64,000 bases of DNA from Rubellimicrobium aerolatum (GCF_017872975.1 NZ_JAGGJP010000009.1:62001-126000); one strand, 5' to 3'. Numbered from the stretch's first letter, positions 1-13,261 are shown. Numbers and translations are program-made. The notes: generated from the sequence alone by a model not told the origin.

Positions 1-73
1 CCCTGGGGAGCGCCGGGCCGTGCGGACGAGGGCCGCTTGCGTGGGGTCGTGCGAGGGAGAGAATCGCACGCAG

Positions 74-140
74 GCGTTAACGCCGCCTGACAGCAACGAA
101 CGCTCAGCCTCCGGTTCGCGCAACACCCCCGGCGAGGGAG
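74..140 (+). repeat. dispersed intergenic repeat, module A (copy 1)
   Basis: A 67-bp non-coding block starts GCGTTAA, has a central ACGAACGC and ends CGCAACACCCCCGG. A related copy lies on the minus strand at 57695..57757 with the same order of conserved words. In both places a module B repeat follows on the same strand. Neither copy lies in a gene. Function unknown. Confidence 0.55.
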
Positions 141-328
141 GGGCGGCGGCGGCGCGCAAGACGCGCACCCTACGGGAGCCGAAGGAGCGGGGCGGGGGCG
201 GACGGCCACGGGAGGGTGGAACCCCCTTACCATGCCTCGGGGTCCGCCCGGCGCGACGGGCGCATGGTGGGGTGGAACCCCACCCTGCGGGGTGGCGGGA
301 CGCGCGCCGGGGCCGCCTCTCGGGCCCT

Positions 329-401
329 GGCCCTTCTTTGGCTCCAAATATCCCGGGGGGAGTCGCGCAGCGACGGGGGGCAGAGCCCCCCGGCGACGGT
401 G
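329..401 (+). repeat. dispersed intergenic repeat, module B with GC stem-loop (copy 1)
   Basis: The block begins GGCCCTTCTTTG, continues CCAAATATCCCGGGG and ends in a GC hairpin (GGGGGGC / GCCCCCC arms near 375-391). Closely similar copies lie at 54729, 57588 (minus) and 58110. All four are intergenic in host DNA and none is in the prophage. The rest of positions 1-459 is non-coding: it also has two GGGTGGAACCC words near 216 and 272, and no gene that I can support. Confidence 0.65.
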
Positions 402-409
402 ACGAATCA

Positions 410-437
410 GGCCGCACCCCGGCGATGGGGCGCGGCC
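410..437 (-). terminator. hairpin downstream of gltB
   Basis: An inverted repeat GGCCGC / GCGGCC encloses a CCCC / GGGG inner stem with a 6-nt loop, 23 nt past the gltB stop. The one imperfect pair is a G-U wobble on the minus strand but an A-C mismatch on the plus strand, so it folds better as gltB mRNA. There is no U-run, so termination is an inference. Confidence 0.4.
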
Positions 438-459
438 TGGGACGGCCGGGGGGCCGGGG

Positions 460-5000
<4,541 letters not shown>

Positions 5001-5004
<4 letters not shown>

Positions 5005-5429
5005 GGCGCGTCTCCTTCCACGGAGGGATTGTCTTGCTCGTATTGCTCCCGCGTCTTGCGGGGATGGTCGCCGGACAGGCGGGCACAGGCCATGGCGCGG
5101 TCGATGTAGATCTCGCTCCGCAGCGGCCAGTCCTTCGCCTCGTCGAAGAGGCCGGGCATCAGCTCGTAGTCGGTGGGCTCCTCGCCCTCCTCGACGTCGC
5201 AGAACCAGATATGCGAGCCGCAGGTGGCGCAGAAGGCGCGTTCCGCGAAGGGGGAGGAGCGGAACCGCGTCACCGGCCCCTCGACGGTCACGTCATGGGC
5301 GGTGAAGCAAAGGAACAGGCCACCCGACCAGCGCTGGCACATCCGGCAATGGCAGGCGCCGACGCAGGATTCGTGGGGGCCGCTCACGGTGACGGTGACG
5401 GCGCGGCAGAGGCAGTGGCCCTGGATCAT
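5001..5429 (-). CDS. GFA (glutathione-dependent formaldehyde-activating) family protein
   Basis: A 142-aa single-domain zinc protein of the Mss4-like/GFA fold. Visible zinc ligands are the early CLC pair (GHCLC), the C-H-C-x2-C motif CHCRMC and the CATCG pair in mid-protein, the usual GFA layout. The family is named for a glutathione/formaldehyde adduct enzyme, but most members have no tested substrate, so the reaction here is unknown. Its ATG overlaps the stop of the secreted protein gene and its stop overlaps the gltB start. It therefore sits, coupled, between gltD and gltB. Confidence 0.85.
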
Positions 5430-6142
5430 CCGCGCGCCTCCGGAAGGAGGCCCAGCGAGGACATGGTCGCGCCGCAGCCGTATTTGGGGTTGACCGACAG
5501 GAAGCCGCGCTCGCCGGGCTGGACGAACTCCTTGGGGGTGTCGTCCTGCTCGCTCACCTCGTCGGCGACGACGCTGCTGCTGCGGCCGGACAGGAACATC
5601 CGCCAGTCGCGGCTGACGAACTCGTTGCCCGCGCCGCGCCAGAGCTCCTGGCCGTCGGCGCCGTAGGCGGTGATCCGGTATTCCGTGCGGTCCAGCGTCA
5701 CGCCGTCGATCGTCACCGTCTCGCCCAGGAGGCGGTCGCTGCCGACGTAGCGGGTCTCGCCGATCTCCTGAGATTCGGTGGTGAAGTCGAAGCTGTCCTC
5801 GCCGTTGGCGAGGAGGTCGTCGAAGCTCGCCGGGTCGGCGGGGTCGGGGGACAGCCGCTCGCTGTGGCCGGTCATCGTGTGGAAGGATTCGACCCACTGG
5901 GTCTGGGCGTCGATGGCGCCGAAGTAGGTGATCCCCTCCTCGTCCATGTCCACGCGGCGCTGCCAGCCCTCGGGGTCCCGCTCGCAGGTGAAGTGGTGCG
6001 AGACGGTGCAGGAGGACATCTGCACGGTGAGGTAGGCGGTGCAGCCCTCGGGCGGCTGGAAGGTGCGGCTGTCGCGGGGCGCGTCCTGCGCAAAGGCCGG
6101 GGCGGCGAGGAGGAGGAGCGGCAGGAGGGCGAGGCGGCGCAT
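5426..6142 (-). CDS. secreted protein of unknown function
   Basis: The 238-aa product begins with a clear Sec signal peptide (MRRLALLPLLLLAAPAFA, cleavage after AFA-Q). The mature part has cysteines at about residues 34, 45 and 52, suggesting disulfides in the periplasm, and a late YGCGA. I do not recognise a domain. The start at 6142 is chosen because it places the signal peptide at the N-terminus; an upstream in-frame start would bury it. It lies 77 bp downstream of gltD and overlaps the GFA gene. Confidence 0.8.
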   Translation of the reverse strand: MRRLALLPLLLLAAPAFAQDAPRDSRTFQPPEGCTAYLTVQMSSCTVSHHFTCERDPEGWQRRVDMDEEGITYFGAIDAQTQWVESFHTMTGHSERLSPDPADPASFDDLLANGEDSFDFTTESQEIGETRYVGSDRLLGETVTIDGVTLDRTEYRITAYGADGQELWRGAGNEFVSRDWRMFLSGRSSSVVADEVSEQDDTPKEFVQPGERGFLSVNPKYGCGATMSSLGLLPEARG

Positions 6143-6219
6143 GGGGGGTCCTTCGTGGGATGGGACCGGGCGAGGGTCGCCCGGCCGGTCCTTCGTAAGC
6201 GGGGCCTTCGTGGGGGCCG

Positions 6220-7656
6220 TCACTCGGCAGCGACGGAGGTGGCGGCGCTCTGGCTCAGGTAGCGCAGGATGGCGGCCGCGGCCTCTCGCCCATCGCGGAT
6301 CGCCCAGACGACAAGCGAGGCTCCGCGCACGATGTCGCCCGCCGCGAACACGCCGTCGAGCGAGGTGCGGCCGGTGCCGAACTCGGCCCGGACGGTGCCC
6401 CAGCGGGTGACTTCGAGGCCCGGCGTGTTCCAGAGGGCGGGAAGCGCCTCGGGCTCGAAGCCCAGCGCCTTCACCACGAGGTCCGCGCCTTCGAGGACGA
6501 CCTCGCCCATGGGCTCAGGGCTCCGGCGGCCGGAGGCGTCGGGGGCGCCGAGGCGCATCCGCTGGACCTGCACGCCCTCCACCGCGTCGCCGACGAAGCC
6601 TTCGGGCGCGGAGAGCCAGACGAACTCGACGCCCTCTTCTTCGGCGTTGGCGACCTCGCGCTGGGAGCCGGGCATGTTGGCGCGGTCGCGGCGGTAGAGG
6701 CATTTGACGCTCGCCGCGCCCTGGCGGATGGCGGTGCGAACGCAGTCCATCGCCGTGTCGCCACCGCCGATGACGACGACGCGCTTGCCTTCGGCGTTCA
6801 GCTCGCCCGAGTCGAACTCGCGCACCTCGTCGCCGAACTGCTTGCGGTTGGAGGCGGTGAGGTAGTCGATGGCGCGGACGATGCCGCGCGCGGACGCGCC
6901 CTCGCCCTCGATCTCGCGGGATTTATAGACGCCGGTGGCGATGAGGATGGCGTCGTGGCGGCCCCGGATGGCGTCGAAGGACAGGTCCTCGCCGACGTTG
7001 CAGTTCAGCACGAAGTCCACGCCGCCGTCGCGGAGGTGGTCGATGCGGCGCATCACGACGTCCTTCTCCAGCTTGAAGCCGGGGATGCCGTAGGTCAGGA
7101 GCCCGCCGGCGCGGTCGTGGCGGTCATAGACGGTGACCTGAAGGCCCAGGCGGCGCAGCGTGTCGGCGCAGGCCAGGCCCGCCGGGCCCGCGCCGATGAT
7201 GCCGACGCTCTCGGGGCGTTCGACGGTCGGGCGGATCGGCTGCACCCAGCCCTCCTCCCAGGCGTTGTCGGTGATGTAGCGTTCGACCGAGCCGATGGTG
7301 ACGGTGCCGTGGCCCGACTGCTCGATGACGCAGTTGCCCTCGCAGAGGCGGTCCTGCGGGCAGATGCGGCCCGTGAACTCGGGGAAGTTGTTGGCGGCCT
7401 GCGCGATCTCGTAGGCCTCGCGCAGCCGCCCCTCGGCGGTCAGGCGGAGCCAGTCGGGGATGTTGTGGTGCACGGGGCAATGCGACTGGCAGTAGGGCAC
7501 GCCGCATTGCGAGCAGCGCGACGCCTGCTCGGCCGCCTTGGGCTGGGCGAAGTCGCCGTAGATTTCCAGGAAGTCGTGGCGACGGTCGTCGGCCTCGCGC
7601 TTCTGCGGCATGTCGCGGCCGACCGTCACGAACTTGAGCATCTTTTCGACGGCCAC
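6220..7656 (-). CDS. gltD: glutamate synthase (NADPH) small subunit
   Basis: A 478-aa flavoprotein that oxidises NADPH and passes electrons to GltB through Fe-S clusters. The N-terminal cysteine clusters are visible (CSQCGVPYCQSHCP, then CPQDRLCEGNC). An FAD-binding GAGPAGLACAD and an NADPH-binding GGGDTAMDC follow. The start is GTG at 7656; an in-frame ATG five codons later (MLKFVTVG) is a possible alternative. It heads the gltD - secreted protein - GFA - gltB unit. A palindrome about 60 bp upstream may carry its control site. Confidence 0.96.
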   Translation of the reverse strand: MAVEKMLKFVTVGRDMPQKREADDRRHDFLEIYGDFAQPKAAEQASRCSQCGVPYCQSHCPVHHNIPDWLRLTAEGRLREAYEIAQAANNFPEFTGRICPQDRLCEGNCVIEQSGHGTVTIGSVERYITDNAWEEGWVQPIRPTVERPESVGIIGAGPAGLACADTLRRLGLQVTVYDRHDRAGGLLTYGIPGFKLEKDVVMRRIDHLRDGGVDFVLNCNVGEDLSFDAIRGRHDAILIATGVYKSREIEGEGASARGIVRAIDYLTASNRKQFGDEVREFDSGELNAEGKRVVVIGGGDTAMDCVRTAIRQGAASVKCLYRRDRANMPGSQREVANAEEEGVEFVWLSAPEGFVGDAVEGVQVQRMRLGAPDASGRRSPEPMGEVVLEGADLVVKALGFEPEALPALWNTPGLEVTRWGTVRAEFGTGRTSLDGVFAAGDIVRGASLVVWAIRDGREAAAAILRYLSQSAATSVAAE

Positions 7657-7714
7657 GACGTTGCCTCCTCACCTTGGGTGCGGCGGGGATAAAACAGGCC
7701 GGACCTCAAGGCAA

Positions 7715-7729
7715 GTCAGCAAGGCTGAC
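7715..7729 (-). promoter_or_regulatory. palindrome upstream of gltD
   Basis: A perfect GTCAGC-AAG-GCTGAC palindrome lies in the 156-bp gap between uppP and gltD, about 60 bp before the gltD start. On the minus strand, TTGCCT followed 17 nt later by TATCCC could be a weak promoter just downstream. The site could be an operator for a nitrogen or amino-acid regulator. The regulator is unknown. Confidence 0.35.
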
Positions 7730-7812
7730 CTATTGTCGATATTTCCGGTCGCGCCGGAGGGATCGGGGCGGGAACTTGCCTCCGATTGGGTCAGCTTGGT
7801 TTACCTATCGGA

Positions 7813-8619
7813 TCAGAACCCCAAAGAAAGCAGGGCCAGCGCCGCGCTGCCGACGACGATGCGCCACCAGCCGAAGATGGCGTAGCCTCGGCGGCTGACG
7901 AAGCCCAGGAGCCAACGGACGACAAGAAGGCCGCTCAGGAAGGCCATGGCGAAGCCGATGGCGATGAGGCCCATGTCGTCGAAGTTCAGGATGTCGCGGC
8001 TCTGGAACAGGTCGTAGGCGACCGCGCCGCCCATGGTGGGGAGCGACAGGAAGAACGAGAACTCGGCCGCCGCGCGCTTGTCCACGCCGAGGAGGAGCGC
8101 GCCGACGATGGTGGAGCCCGAGCGCGACACGCCCGGCACCAGCGCGAGGCACTGGAACAGGCCGATGCCGAGGGCGGTGGGCAGCGGCAGGCGGTCGGCC
8201 TCGTGGTGGCGGGGGCGCAGCGGCATCCGGTCCACGAAGAGGAGGACGATGCCCCCCAGGATCAGCATGACGGCGATCAGGACGGGCGTCTCGAACAGGA
8301 CGGTCTTGATGGTGTCGTGCAGCACCACCCCCGCCGCCGCCGCCGGCAGGAAGGCCAGGAGCACCGCCAGGATGAAGCGCCGCGCCACGGGGTCGCGGGG
8401 GGCCGAGCCGAAGACCCAGGCCAGCTTGCCGAAGTAGGCGACCGCGATGGCCAGGACCGCGCCGAGCTGGATCACCACCTCGAAGGTCTTGCCCGCGCTC
8501 TCGAAGCCCAGGAAGTGCCCGGCGAGGAGGAGGTGCCCGGTGGAGGAGACGGGAATGAACTCCGTCGCCCCTTCGAGCAGCCCGAGGAAGGCGGCCGTGA
8601 TGGCCTCCGGCAGGGTCAT
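7813..8619 (-). CDS. uppP: undecaprenyl-diphosphate phosphatase (BacA family)
   Basis: A 268-aa inner-membrane enzyme that recycles undecaprenyl pyrophosphate to the monophosphate carrier for peptidoglycan and other glycans. Both family signatures are present: the N-terminal [17 protein letters not shown] and the later [12 protein letters not shown] with its catalytic Ser/Arg. Several hydrophobic helices follow, as expected for about eight membrane spans. It lies 27 bp downstream of the NDUFA9-like gene on the same strand. Confidence 0.95.
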   Translation of the reverse strand: MTLPEAITAAFLGLLEGATEFIPVSSTGHLLLAGHFLGFESAGKTFEVVIQLGAVLAIAVAYFGKLAWVFGSAPRDPVARRFILAVLLAFLPAAAAGVVLHDTIKTVLFETPVLIAVMLILGGIVLLFVDRMPLRPRHHEADRLPLPTALGIGLFQCLALVPGVSRSGSTIVGALLLGVDKRAAAEFSFFLSLPTMGGAVAYDLFQSRDILNFDDMGLIAIGFAMAFLSGLLVVRWLLGFVSRRGYAIFGWWRIVVGSAALALLSLGF

Positions 8620-8646
8620 GGGTCGGGTGTCCGTGGCTGGGGCGCG

Positions 8647-9621
8647 TCAGGAGCGGAGGTTGCGCGCGGATTCCTTGAGGGCGGCGTACTGGCCCGAGGG
8701 CCGGAAGCGCCAGAGGTAGTCGGGCAGCACGGCGTCGAGCGCGGTGGGGGTGATGCCGAGGGATTCGAACCCGCGCGCGCCGGGCGACACGACGTTGTCC
8801 GTCCGCAGCGAGGCGACCTGATCGCGCGTGACCGGCGCGGGGACGAGCCCACCCGACAGCGTCCGCCCGGCATCGAAGGCGCCGCCCATGAGGTTGCCCA
8901 GCCAGAACGGCAGGCCCAGCACCAGCTTCCGCCGCCGGGTGACGTGGAGCATCTTCTCCATCAGCTCGCGGAAGGTGAGCACCTCGGGACCGCCCAGCTC
9001 GTAGGTGCCGGGGGCGGCCCGGCCGCTCGCGCCCATCGCGGCGGCGGCGGCCACGTCGTCCACCCAGACGGGCTGGAAATGGGTGCTCGCCCCGAGGATC
9101 GGCAGGACCGGGCCGGGCATCCCAGCGAAGCGGTTGAAGAACGCATCCTCCGGCCCGAAGAGGATGGAGGGCCGCAGGATCACCGCGTGCGGCATGGCGG
9201 CCAGCACGGCGGCCTCGCCTTCCGCCTTGGAGCGGGCGTAGTCGCTGCCCCCCTCGGGGTTCGCGCCCAGCGCCGAGACGTGGACGAGGCGGCGCACCCC
9301 CTCCTCCAGGCAGGTCCGGGCGATGCGGCCCGCCGCCTCGACATGGATGGCCTGGAAGGAGTTGCGGCCCTTGCGGTCGAAGGTGCCGACGCAGGTGACG
9401 GCGGCGTCGGCCCCGCGCAGGGCGGCCCGCACCGAATCGTCGTCGCGGATGTTGCAGGCCCAGGGCATGACCTGCCCCGTGTGGCCATACATGCGGACGA
9501 AGCCCGCCTGCTCCACCCGGCGGACGGCGACGCGGACGCGCCAGCCGTCCTTGGCCAGGCGCCGGGCGATGTAGCGCCCCAGGAATCCCGAGCCCCCGAA
9601 GATCGTCACCAGCTTCGCCAT
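8647..9621 (-). CDS. complex I NDUFA9 subunit family protein (atypical SDR)
   Basis: A 324-aa extended/atypical short-chain dehydrogenase fold. The N-terminus has the nucleotide-binding GGSGFLGRYIARRL, then HVSALGANP and a YARSKAEGE motif (Tyr-x3-Lys). Alphaproteobacterial relatives of mitochondrial NDUFA9 have this architecture; the role is probably in respiratory complex I assembly or stability rather than catalysis. The ATG at 9621 places the Rossmann motif at the N-terminus, so I prefer it to upstream starts. It precedes uppP on the same strand. Confidence 0.85.
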   Translation of the reverse strand: MAKLVTIFGGSGFLGRYIARRLAKDGWRVRVAVRRVEQAGFVRMYGHTGQVMPWACNIRDDDSVRAALRGADAAVTCVGTFDRKGRNSFQAIHVEAAGRIARTCLEEGVRRLVHVSALGANPEGGSDYARSKAEGEAAVLAAMPHAVILRPSILFGPEDAFFNRFAGMPGPVLPILGASTHFQPVWVDDVAAAAAMGASGRAAPGTYELGGPEVLTFRELMEKMLHVTRRRKLVLGLPFWLGNLMGGAFDAGRTLSGGLVPAPVTRDQVASLRTDNVVSPGARGFESLGITPTALDAVLPDYLWRFRPSGQYAALKESARNLRS

Positions 9622-9697
9622 GGGCCGCTTCCCCTGTTCCGTGTCACGGCAGCACTTACCCTCGCAGGAACCTGTGGGCAAGCGCCCCCACCCCCCG

Positions 9698-9726
9698 TTG
9701 ACACCCCCCGAGTCACCCCGTAAGAG
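9698..9726 (+). promoter_or_regulatory. promoter of tRNA-Leu
   Basis: A perfect -35 TTGACA (9698-9703), a 17-bp spacer and a -10 TAAGAG (9721-9726) lie 16 bp before the tRNA 5' end, the expected spacing for a stable RNA gene. Confidence 0.7.
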
Positions 9727-9742
9727 CCTCGCCACACCCCGT

Positions 9743-9829
9743 GCCCAGGTGGTGGAATTGGTAGACGCGCTGGTTTCAGGTACCAGTGTCCGAAAGGACG
9801 TGGAGGTTCGAGTCCTCTCCTGGGCACCA
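9743..9829 (+). tRNA. tRNA-Leu (anticodon CAG)
   Basis: An 87-nt class II tRNA with CCA encoded. The acceptor arms GCCCAGG / CCTGGGC pair fully, the anticodon stem CTGGT / ACCAG encloses loop TTCAGGT (anticodon CAG), there is a long variable arm, and the T-arm reads GAGGTTCGAGTCCTC. A CACCCC / GGGGTG hairpin at 9834-9852 may help end transcription. Confidence 0.97.
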
Positions 9830-9994
9830 CCATCACCCCCCTTTGTGGGGTGGGTGTGGATATCTCCTGAGGTCTTCGCCAGCCAAGCCCTTTCGGCAGG
9901 CTGGATTTGCCCCGTAAGGTGCCTACAGCGTGTCCCGAGGACATGTTGGCGTGGAACTCCTGTCGGTTGCGCGGGATGATGCGAGTCGCCAGCT

Positions 9995-10563
9995 TCACGG
10001 GCGCGCCTCGACAGCGTCGCGGATCGAGATCACCCGGCTTTCGCCGAGCTCGCCTGCCTTGGAGAGGGTCGGGCTGGCGACCGAGGCGATGTGCGCGTTC
10101 ACCCGCTTGAGGTCGCGCAAGATGTCGAGGGGGAGCGAGCTCGATGCCAGGGTCTCGGGCCGCCCGGCTTGGAGGCGCTCAAGCTGGCGGCGCTGGAACT
10201 GCTCTTCGAAGCGCCGCACACCTCGATCCTGGCTTCGGCGAGGCGGCGCGCCAGGCCCACGTCGCGGCTTGGGAACACCGACGGCGCGAGCTCCAGGCTG
10301 GCTGCGGTCTTTCGATGGAATTCGCGATCTCGCGCTCGCCAACTTCGGGAAAGCGGACCTGCCGGGCGGACTCCTTCTCGGCGCCGCTCGGCCTCGCCGA
10401 GAGAGCGGGCGTTGAGGCGGGCGAGATGGAGCTTCACGCCGCCCAGCAGCGCATCCACCTGGTCGTCGAGATCGGAGATCGCGAGCCGCGCCTCCGGGCT
10501 GTCGGCCTGGAGTCCGGCGAGGTTGCTCTCCAGCATCGCCGCGACGGTGGGCGAGACGGCGTT
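9995..10563 (-). pseudogene. remnant of a Na/Pi cotransporter C-terminal (PhoU-like) region
   Basis: Minus-strand coding similarity is spread over several frames. One frame gives AAMLESNLAGLQADSPE, another gives LELAPSVFPSRDVGLARRLA, and a third gives PLDILRDLKRVNAHIASVA just before the end. Together they follow the order of the helical PhoU-like tail of Na/Pi-cotransporter family proteins, but no single reading frame spans them and the membrane part is missing. It is therefore a frameshifted, 5'-truncated remnant. It abuts the tail-protein remnant near 10563. The family call rests on recall of the motif, not on a search. Confidence 0.5.
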
Positions 10564-11197
10564 CGGGGCGTTCGACGAGGTGGACGTGGAGGTCCGCGAG
10601 GGCCTGTCCACCGATCTTCCCGTGACCCTCTACCCCCGGCAGGTGATCGAGGAGCAGGTGGGCGTGGAGCTCGCCCGCCCCTTGCCGCGCGACGACGCGG
10701 GCGAGGTGGTCGAGGGCGAGGCCCTGGCCTCGCCCGTCACCCGCACCACCGCCGCCGACGCCCGGCGCGTGGCCCTGATCCTGGCCTGGCCCGGCGGCCT
10801 GATCCGCTTCGACGAGGACGGCGAGCCCCAGCCCGAGACGGTGGAGATCCGCATCGAGCAGCGCCCGGCGGGCGGCGGGGCTCCTTGGGCGGAGGTGCGC
10901 GTGCTCCGGGTGACCGCCGAGACGCGCGAGGCCTTCTACCGGAGCCATGCCTGGACGCTGCCCGAGCGCGGCCGCTGGGAGCTGCGCCTGACCATGCTGA
11001 CGCCCGAGACCGAGAGCACGCAGGTGAGCCGCCGCACGAGCTGGGCGGCGCTGCAGTCGATCCGGCCCGAGTATCCGCTGGCCCCGGACGACGCGCCCCG
11101 GACGACGCGCCCCGGCCGCCCAGGGATCAACTGGCCAAGGTTTCAAGTGGCCAAGGTTCCTGTCCAGAAGGCAGTCCCGCGCCACAGCCAGTCATGA
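10564..11197 (+). pseudogene. remnant of a J/TipJ-type phage tail tip protein
   Basis: About 200 aa of open frame encode a segment typical of the middle of lambda J-like tail tip proteins: LPVTLYPRQVIEEQVG, a WPGGLIRFDEDGE strand, REAFYRSHAWTLPE, and TSWAALQSIRPEYP. The usual start and the long flanking parts are absent, and the frame enters from remnant sequence on the left. The intact prophage has its own tail tip gene (18271-21519) on the other strand. This piece therefore comes from a second, decayed phage or a recombination by-product. Confidence 0.5.
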
Positions 11198-11485
11198 GGT
11201 CTCAGTGCAGCCTCAGGAGATGATTCCAAGAGGAGGATCAGGGCCGAACATACGCAAGCCCCTCTCTATCTTGAAATGTCTTGGTAGCGGAGGACCGATC
11301 CGCGCCATTGCCTGCAATGCCGATGGTCCGGGTCGCCGTCTAACGACCCTCAGTCGGGCGCCCGGCCCCGCGATCGATAGCGATTTTCTCGACCTCCCTG
11401 CTTGACGCAGCCGTGCCGCTGCGGCCCTGACCGAGCCGCTCACGGCCGGGTGGGCCCGGTGACGTAGTTTCTCGTGACCAAAATA
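11198..11485. other. intergenic region before hicA
   Basis: No gene, RNA or clear repeat is visible here. It separates the tail-protein remnant from the hicAB operator and may contain the prophage left end. I found no recognisable copy of the tRNA-Met 3' half in it. Confidence 0.4.
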
Positions 11486-11515
11486 AACACTTCTGTTGAC
11501 CTAAACAGTTGTGTT
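11486..11515 (+). promoter_or_regulatory. hicAB operator/promoter palindrome
   Basis: A 30-bp near-perfect palindrome: AACACTTCTGTT, a 6-bp centre, then AACAGTTGTGTT (10 of 12 arm positions match). A TTGACC -35 (11496-11501) lies in its centre, and TAGCCT 17 bp later could be the -10. That would start transcription at about the hicA ATG. HicB-type antitoxins with a DNA-binding tail usually bind such sites, so autoregulation is likely. Confidence 0.6.
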
Positions 11516-11530
11516 GAGTAGCCTACATAC

Positions 11531-11719
11531 ATGAACAGCAGCGAACTGGAGAGGCTCCTCAAGAAACACGGTTGCACCTTCCACGCCCACAAGGGCGGCA
11601 GCGGCCACCAGACGGTCCGGAGGGGAGAGCGGACCTCTCAACTCCCCAAGCACGGCTCCCGCAAGGAACTGAGCACCGGCCTCGTCAAGAAGATACTCAA
11701 GGACCTCGGCATCGAATGA
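11531..11719 (+). CDS. hicA: HicA family toxin (mRNA interferase)
   Basis: A 62-aa double-stranded-RNA-binding-fold toxin of the HicA/YcfA family. Such toxins cleave mRNA and are held inactive by HicB. The N-terminal SSELERLLKKHGC helix, the catalytic His in GGSGHQTVRR and the C-terminal LVKKILKDLGI helix are all in place. There is no Shine-Dalgarno sequence and the predicted transcription start is at the ATG, so translation may be leaderless. hicB follows 32 bp downstream with a good ribosome site. Confidence 0.9.
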   Translation: MNSSELERLLKKHGCTFHAHKGGSGHQTVRRGERTSQLPKHGSRKELSTGLVKKILKDLGIE

Positions 11720-11751
11720 TGCCGGGGCTCCCCCAACCCCTGGAGGCGTCC

Positions 11752-12159
11752 ATGCGCTACCCCATCGACCTCACGCCCGACGAAGACACCCTGCTCGTCA
11801 CCTGCCCTGATCTGCCCGAGGTCACGTCCTTCGGGCTGGATGAGGCTGATGCGCTGCGCATGGCTCACGGGGCTATCGAGGAGGCCTTGGCGGGTCGCCT
11901 CGTCCAGTTCGGTCCCATCCCCGCCCCTGGACCGATCGGCGGTCATTCGGTCCGCGTGTCGCTGCAAACGTCCCTCAAGGTGCAGCTCATGTGGGCCATG
12001 GCCGCAGAAGAGGTGAACCGCGCCGAGCTGGCCCGCCGGCTGGGTTGGCATCGCCCGCAGGTGGACCGGCTCTTCGACCCGAACCACGCCACCCGCCTGG
12101 ATCAGTATGAGGCGGCGTTCGACGCGCTCGGCCGCCAGATTGAGGTGCAAGCGGCATGA
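11752..12159 (+). CDS. hicB: HicB family antitoxin with HTH domain
   Basis: A 135-aa antitoxin. The N-terminal half is the HicB partial RNase H-like fold (DEDTLLVTCPDLPEV, then DEADALRMAHGAIEEAL). The C-terminal half is a helix-turn-helix (RAELARRLGWHRPQVDRLF) that would bind the palindrome at 11486. The ATG at 11752 is chosen because GGAGG lies about 7 bp upstream; ATGs at 11716 and 11719 lack a site. The stop overlaps a possible small gene (ATGA). Confidence 0.88.
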   Translation: MRYPIDLTPDEDTLLVTCPDLPEVTSFGLDEADALRMAHGAIEEALAGRLVQFGPIPAPGPIGGHSVRVSLQTSLKVQLMWAMAAEEVNRAELARRLGWHRPQVDRLFDPNHATRLDQYEAAFDALGRQIEVQAA

Positions 12160-12317
12160 GGCGAGGCGTTTCGTCCTGGCGCGCCGTGGCGCGCGAACTC
12201 ACGCGCACTACAGGGTCTGAGCGGGCGATCCTGATCTTCGCCGCGCTGGTCTGGATCTGCTGCCTCGCGCAGATCCCGGCCCGAGTACACGATGTAAGAC
12301 TGCTCTTGGGCTGGTGA
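12156..12317 (+). CDS. possible small hydrophobic protein coupled to hicB
   Basis: A 53-aa ORF whose ATG overlaps the hicB stop (ATGA). It is basic at the N-terminus and has one hydrophobic stretch (AILIFAALVWICCLAQI) that could span the membrane. No family recognised. The coupling and the single membrane segment are the only support; it could be chance. Confidence 0.35.
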   Translation: MRRGVSSWRAVARELTRTTGSERAILIFAALVWICCLAQIPARVHDVRLLLGW

Positions 12318-12555
12318 TGCCGACCCAGCCCCCAGGGCCCGCCGCTCGGCCTAGGGCTACACTGTCGCGTCATCGCTCCGTCAGACGTTAACATACTCGC
12401 TAGAGTTGCTCATCACTTGACAGACGAAGCTTGTTGACTTAATGGCCCCGCCCCTCTACTTATCCCCCTGCAAGTCGCCTTCGGTTCCCGAACTGTCACC
12501 GTATGGTGTGCGTGTCAGTCGAACGGCTGAATAGGGACCGAGGCGCACCGCTCCT

Positions 12556-13173
12556 CTAGCGGAACTTCCAGACATTCTCGATTTTGCGGTGTCGCTTGAG
12601 TTGCGACATCCAGCGATTGCTGTCAGCGCGGTCGGTCCTGTAAGACCTCGCAATCGCGCCCACGCACATATCAGCGAGTTGCAGAAGAGGATCCTTCAAA
12701 GAGTCCTTGAGATCGATCTCGCGAACCGAGTCCACGTCCAGGTGCTTGCGGAGGTAACTCCGGAAGGAACGCTTGAACTGCCGATCACCGGAGCCATCGA
12801 TGACCACCTTGGCGCCGATCAGAGCTCCGCCGTCGCGTTCCATCATTTTCCGGATGAAGAACTTGTAAAACGTCTCGGTCGCTGTCTGAAGCGCGGTCGA
12901 GTAGATGAGGTCCTTCTGAACCACAATGGAGCGCGTGCGAAAGGCGAGCGGCGCGACCGCCTCGAAGAACGCATCGCGGCGAACGTTGTCCAGCTTGTTG
13001 AACTTGAACTCAGGCTGCACACGCAACCTGCTCCGGAGCGCCGAAACAGTGGCCTGAGCCTCGGCCGCATCTGCGCTCTGATCGAAGATGACCATGGACA
13101 TGACGAAGATGGGGGAGCTCCCCTTCTCGATCTTGAACCCGGGATCACCCGACTCGTCGATGAAAACCAGCAT
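12556..13173 (-). CDS. DUF3800 domain-containing protein
   Basis: A 205-aa protein starting MLVFIDESGDPGF, the DUF3800 hallmark. It is a putative RNase H-like fold with an early acidic DESGD motif, a later IDGSGDRQF and a C-terminal LQLADMCVGAIARSY. DUF3800 genes are common on phages and genomic islands; the function is untested. Base composition is lower in GC than the phage late genes, fitting acquired cargo beside hicAB. The 238 bp downstream (12318-12555) hold no gene I can support. Confidence 0.85.
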   Translation of the reverse strand: MLVFIDESGDPGFKIEKGSSPIFVMSMVIFDQSADAAEAQATVSALRSRLRVQPEFKFNKLDNVRRDAFFEAVAPLAFRTRSIVVQKDLIYSTALQTATETFYKFFIRKMMERDGGALIGAKVVIDGSGDRQFKRSFRSYLRKHLDVDSVREIDLKDSLKDPLLQLADMCVGAIARSYRTDRADSNRWMSQLKRHRKIENVWKFR

Positions 13174-13261
13174 CCGTCGGGGTTAGACCAACGATCTCGC
13201 CTACGCCACTTCATTAAACATTTGACATGGTGCGCATTCCTGCCTGTGCGACGAGACGTAG

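Noticed and set aside
8750-8785. A T-arm-like GGTTCGAATCCC on the minus strand that could suggest a tRNA fragment or attachment site copy.
   Set aside because: It lies inside the intact NDUFA9-like gene (encoding RGFESLGI), with no acceptor, D- or anticodon arm nearby.
7786-9723. Long plus-strand frames opposite uppP and the NDUFA9-like gene.
   Set aside because: Antisense shadows of well-supported genes with strong family motifs.
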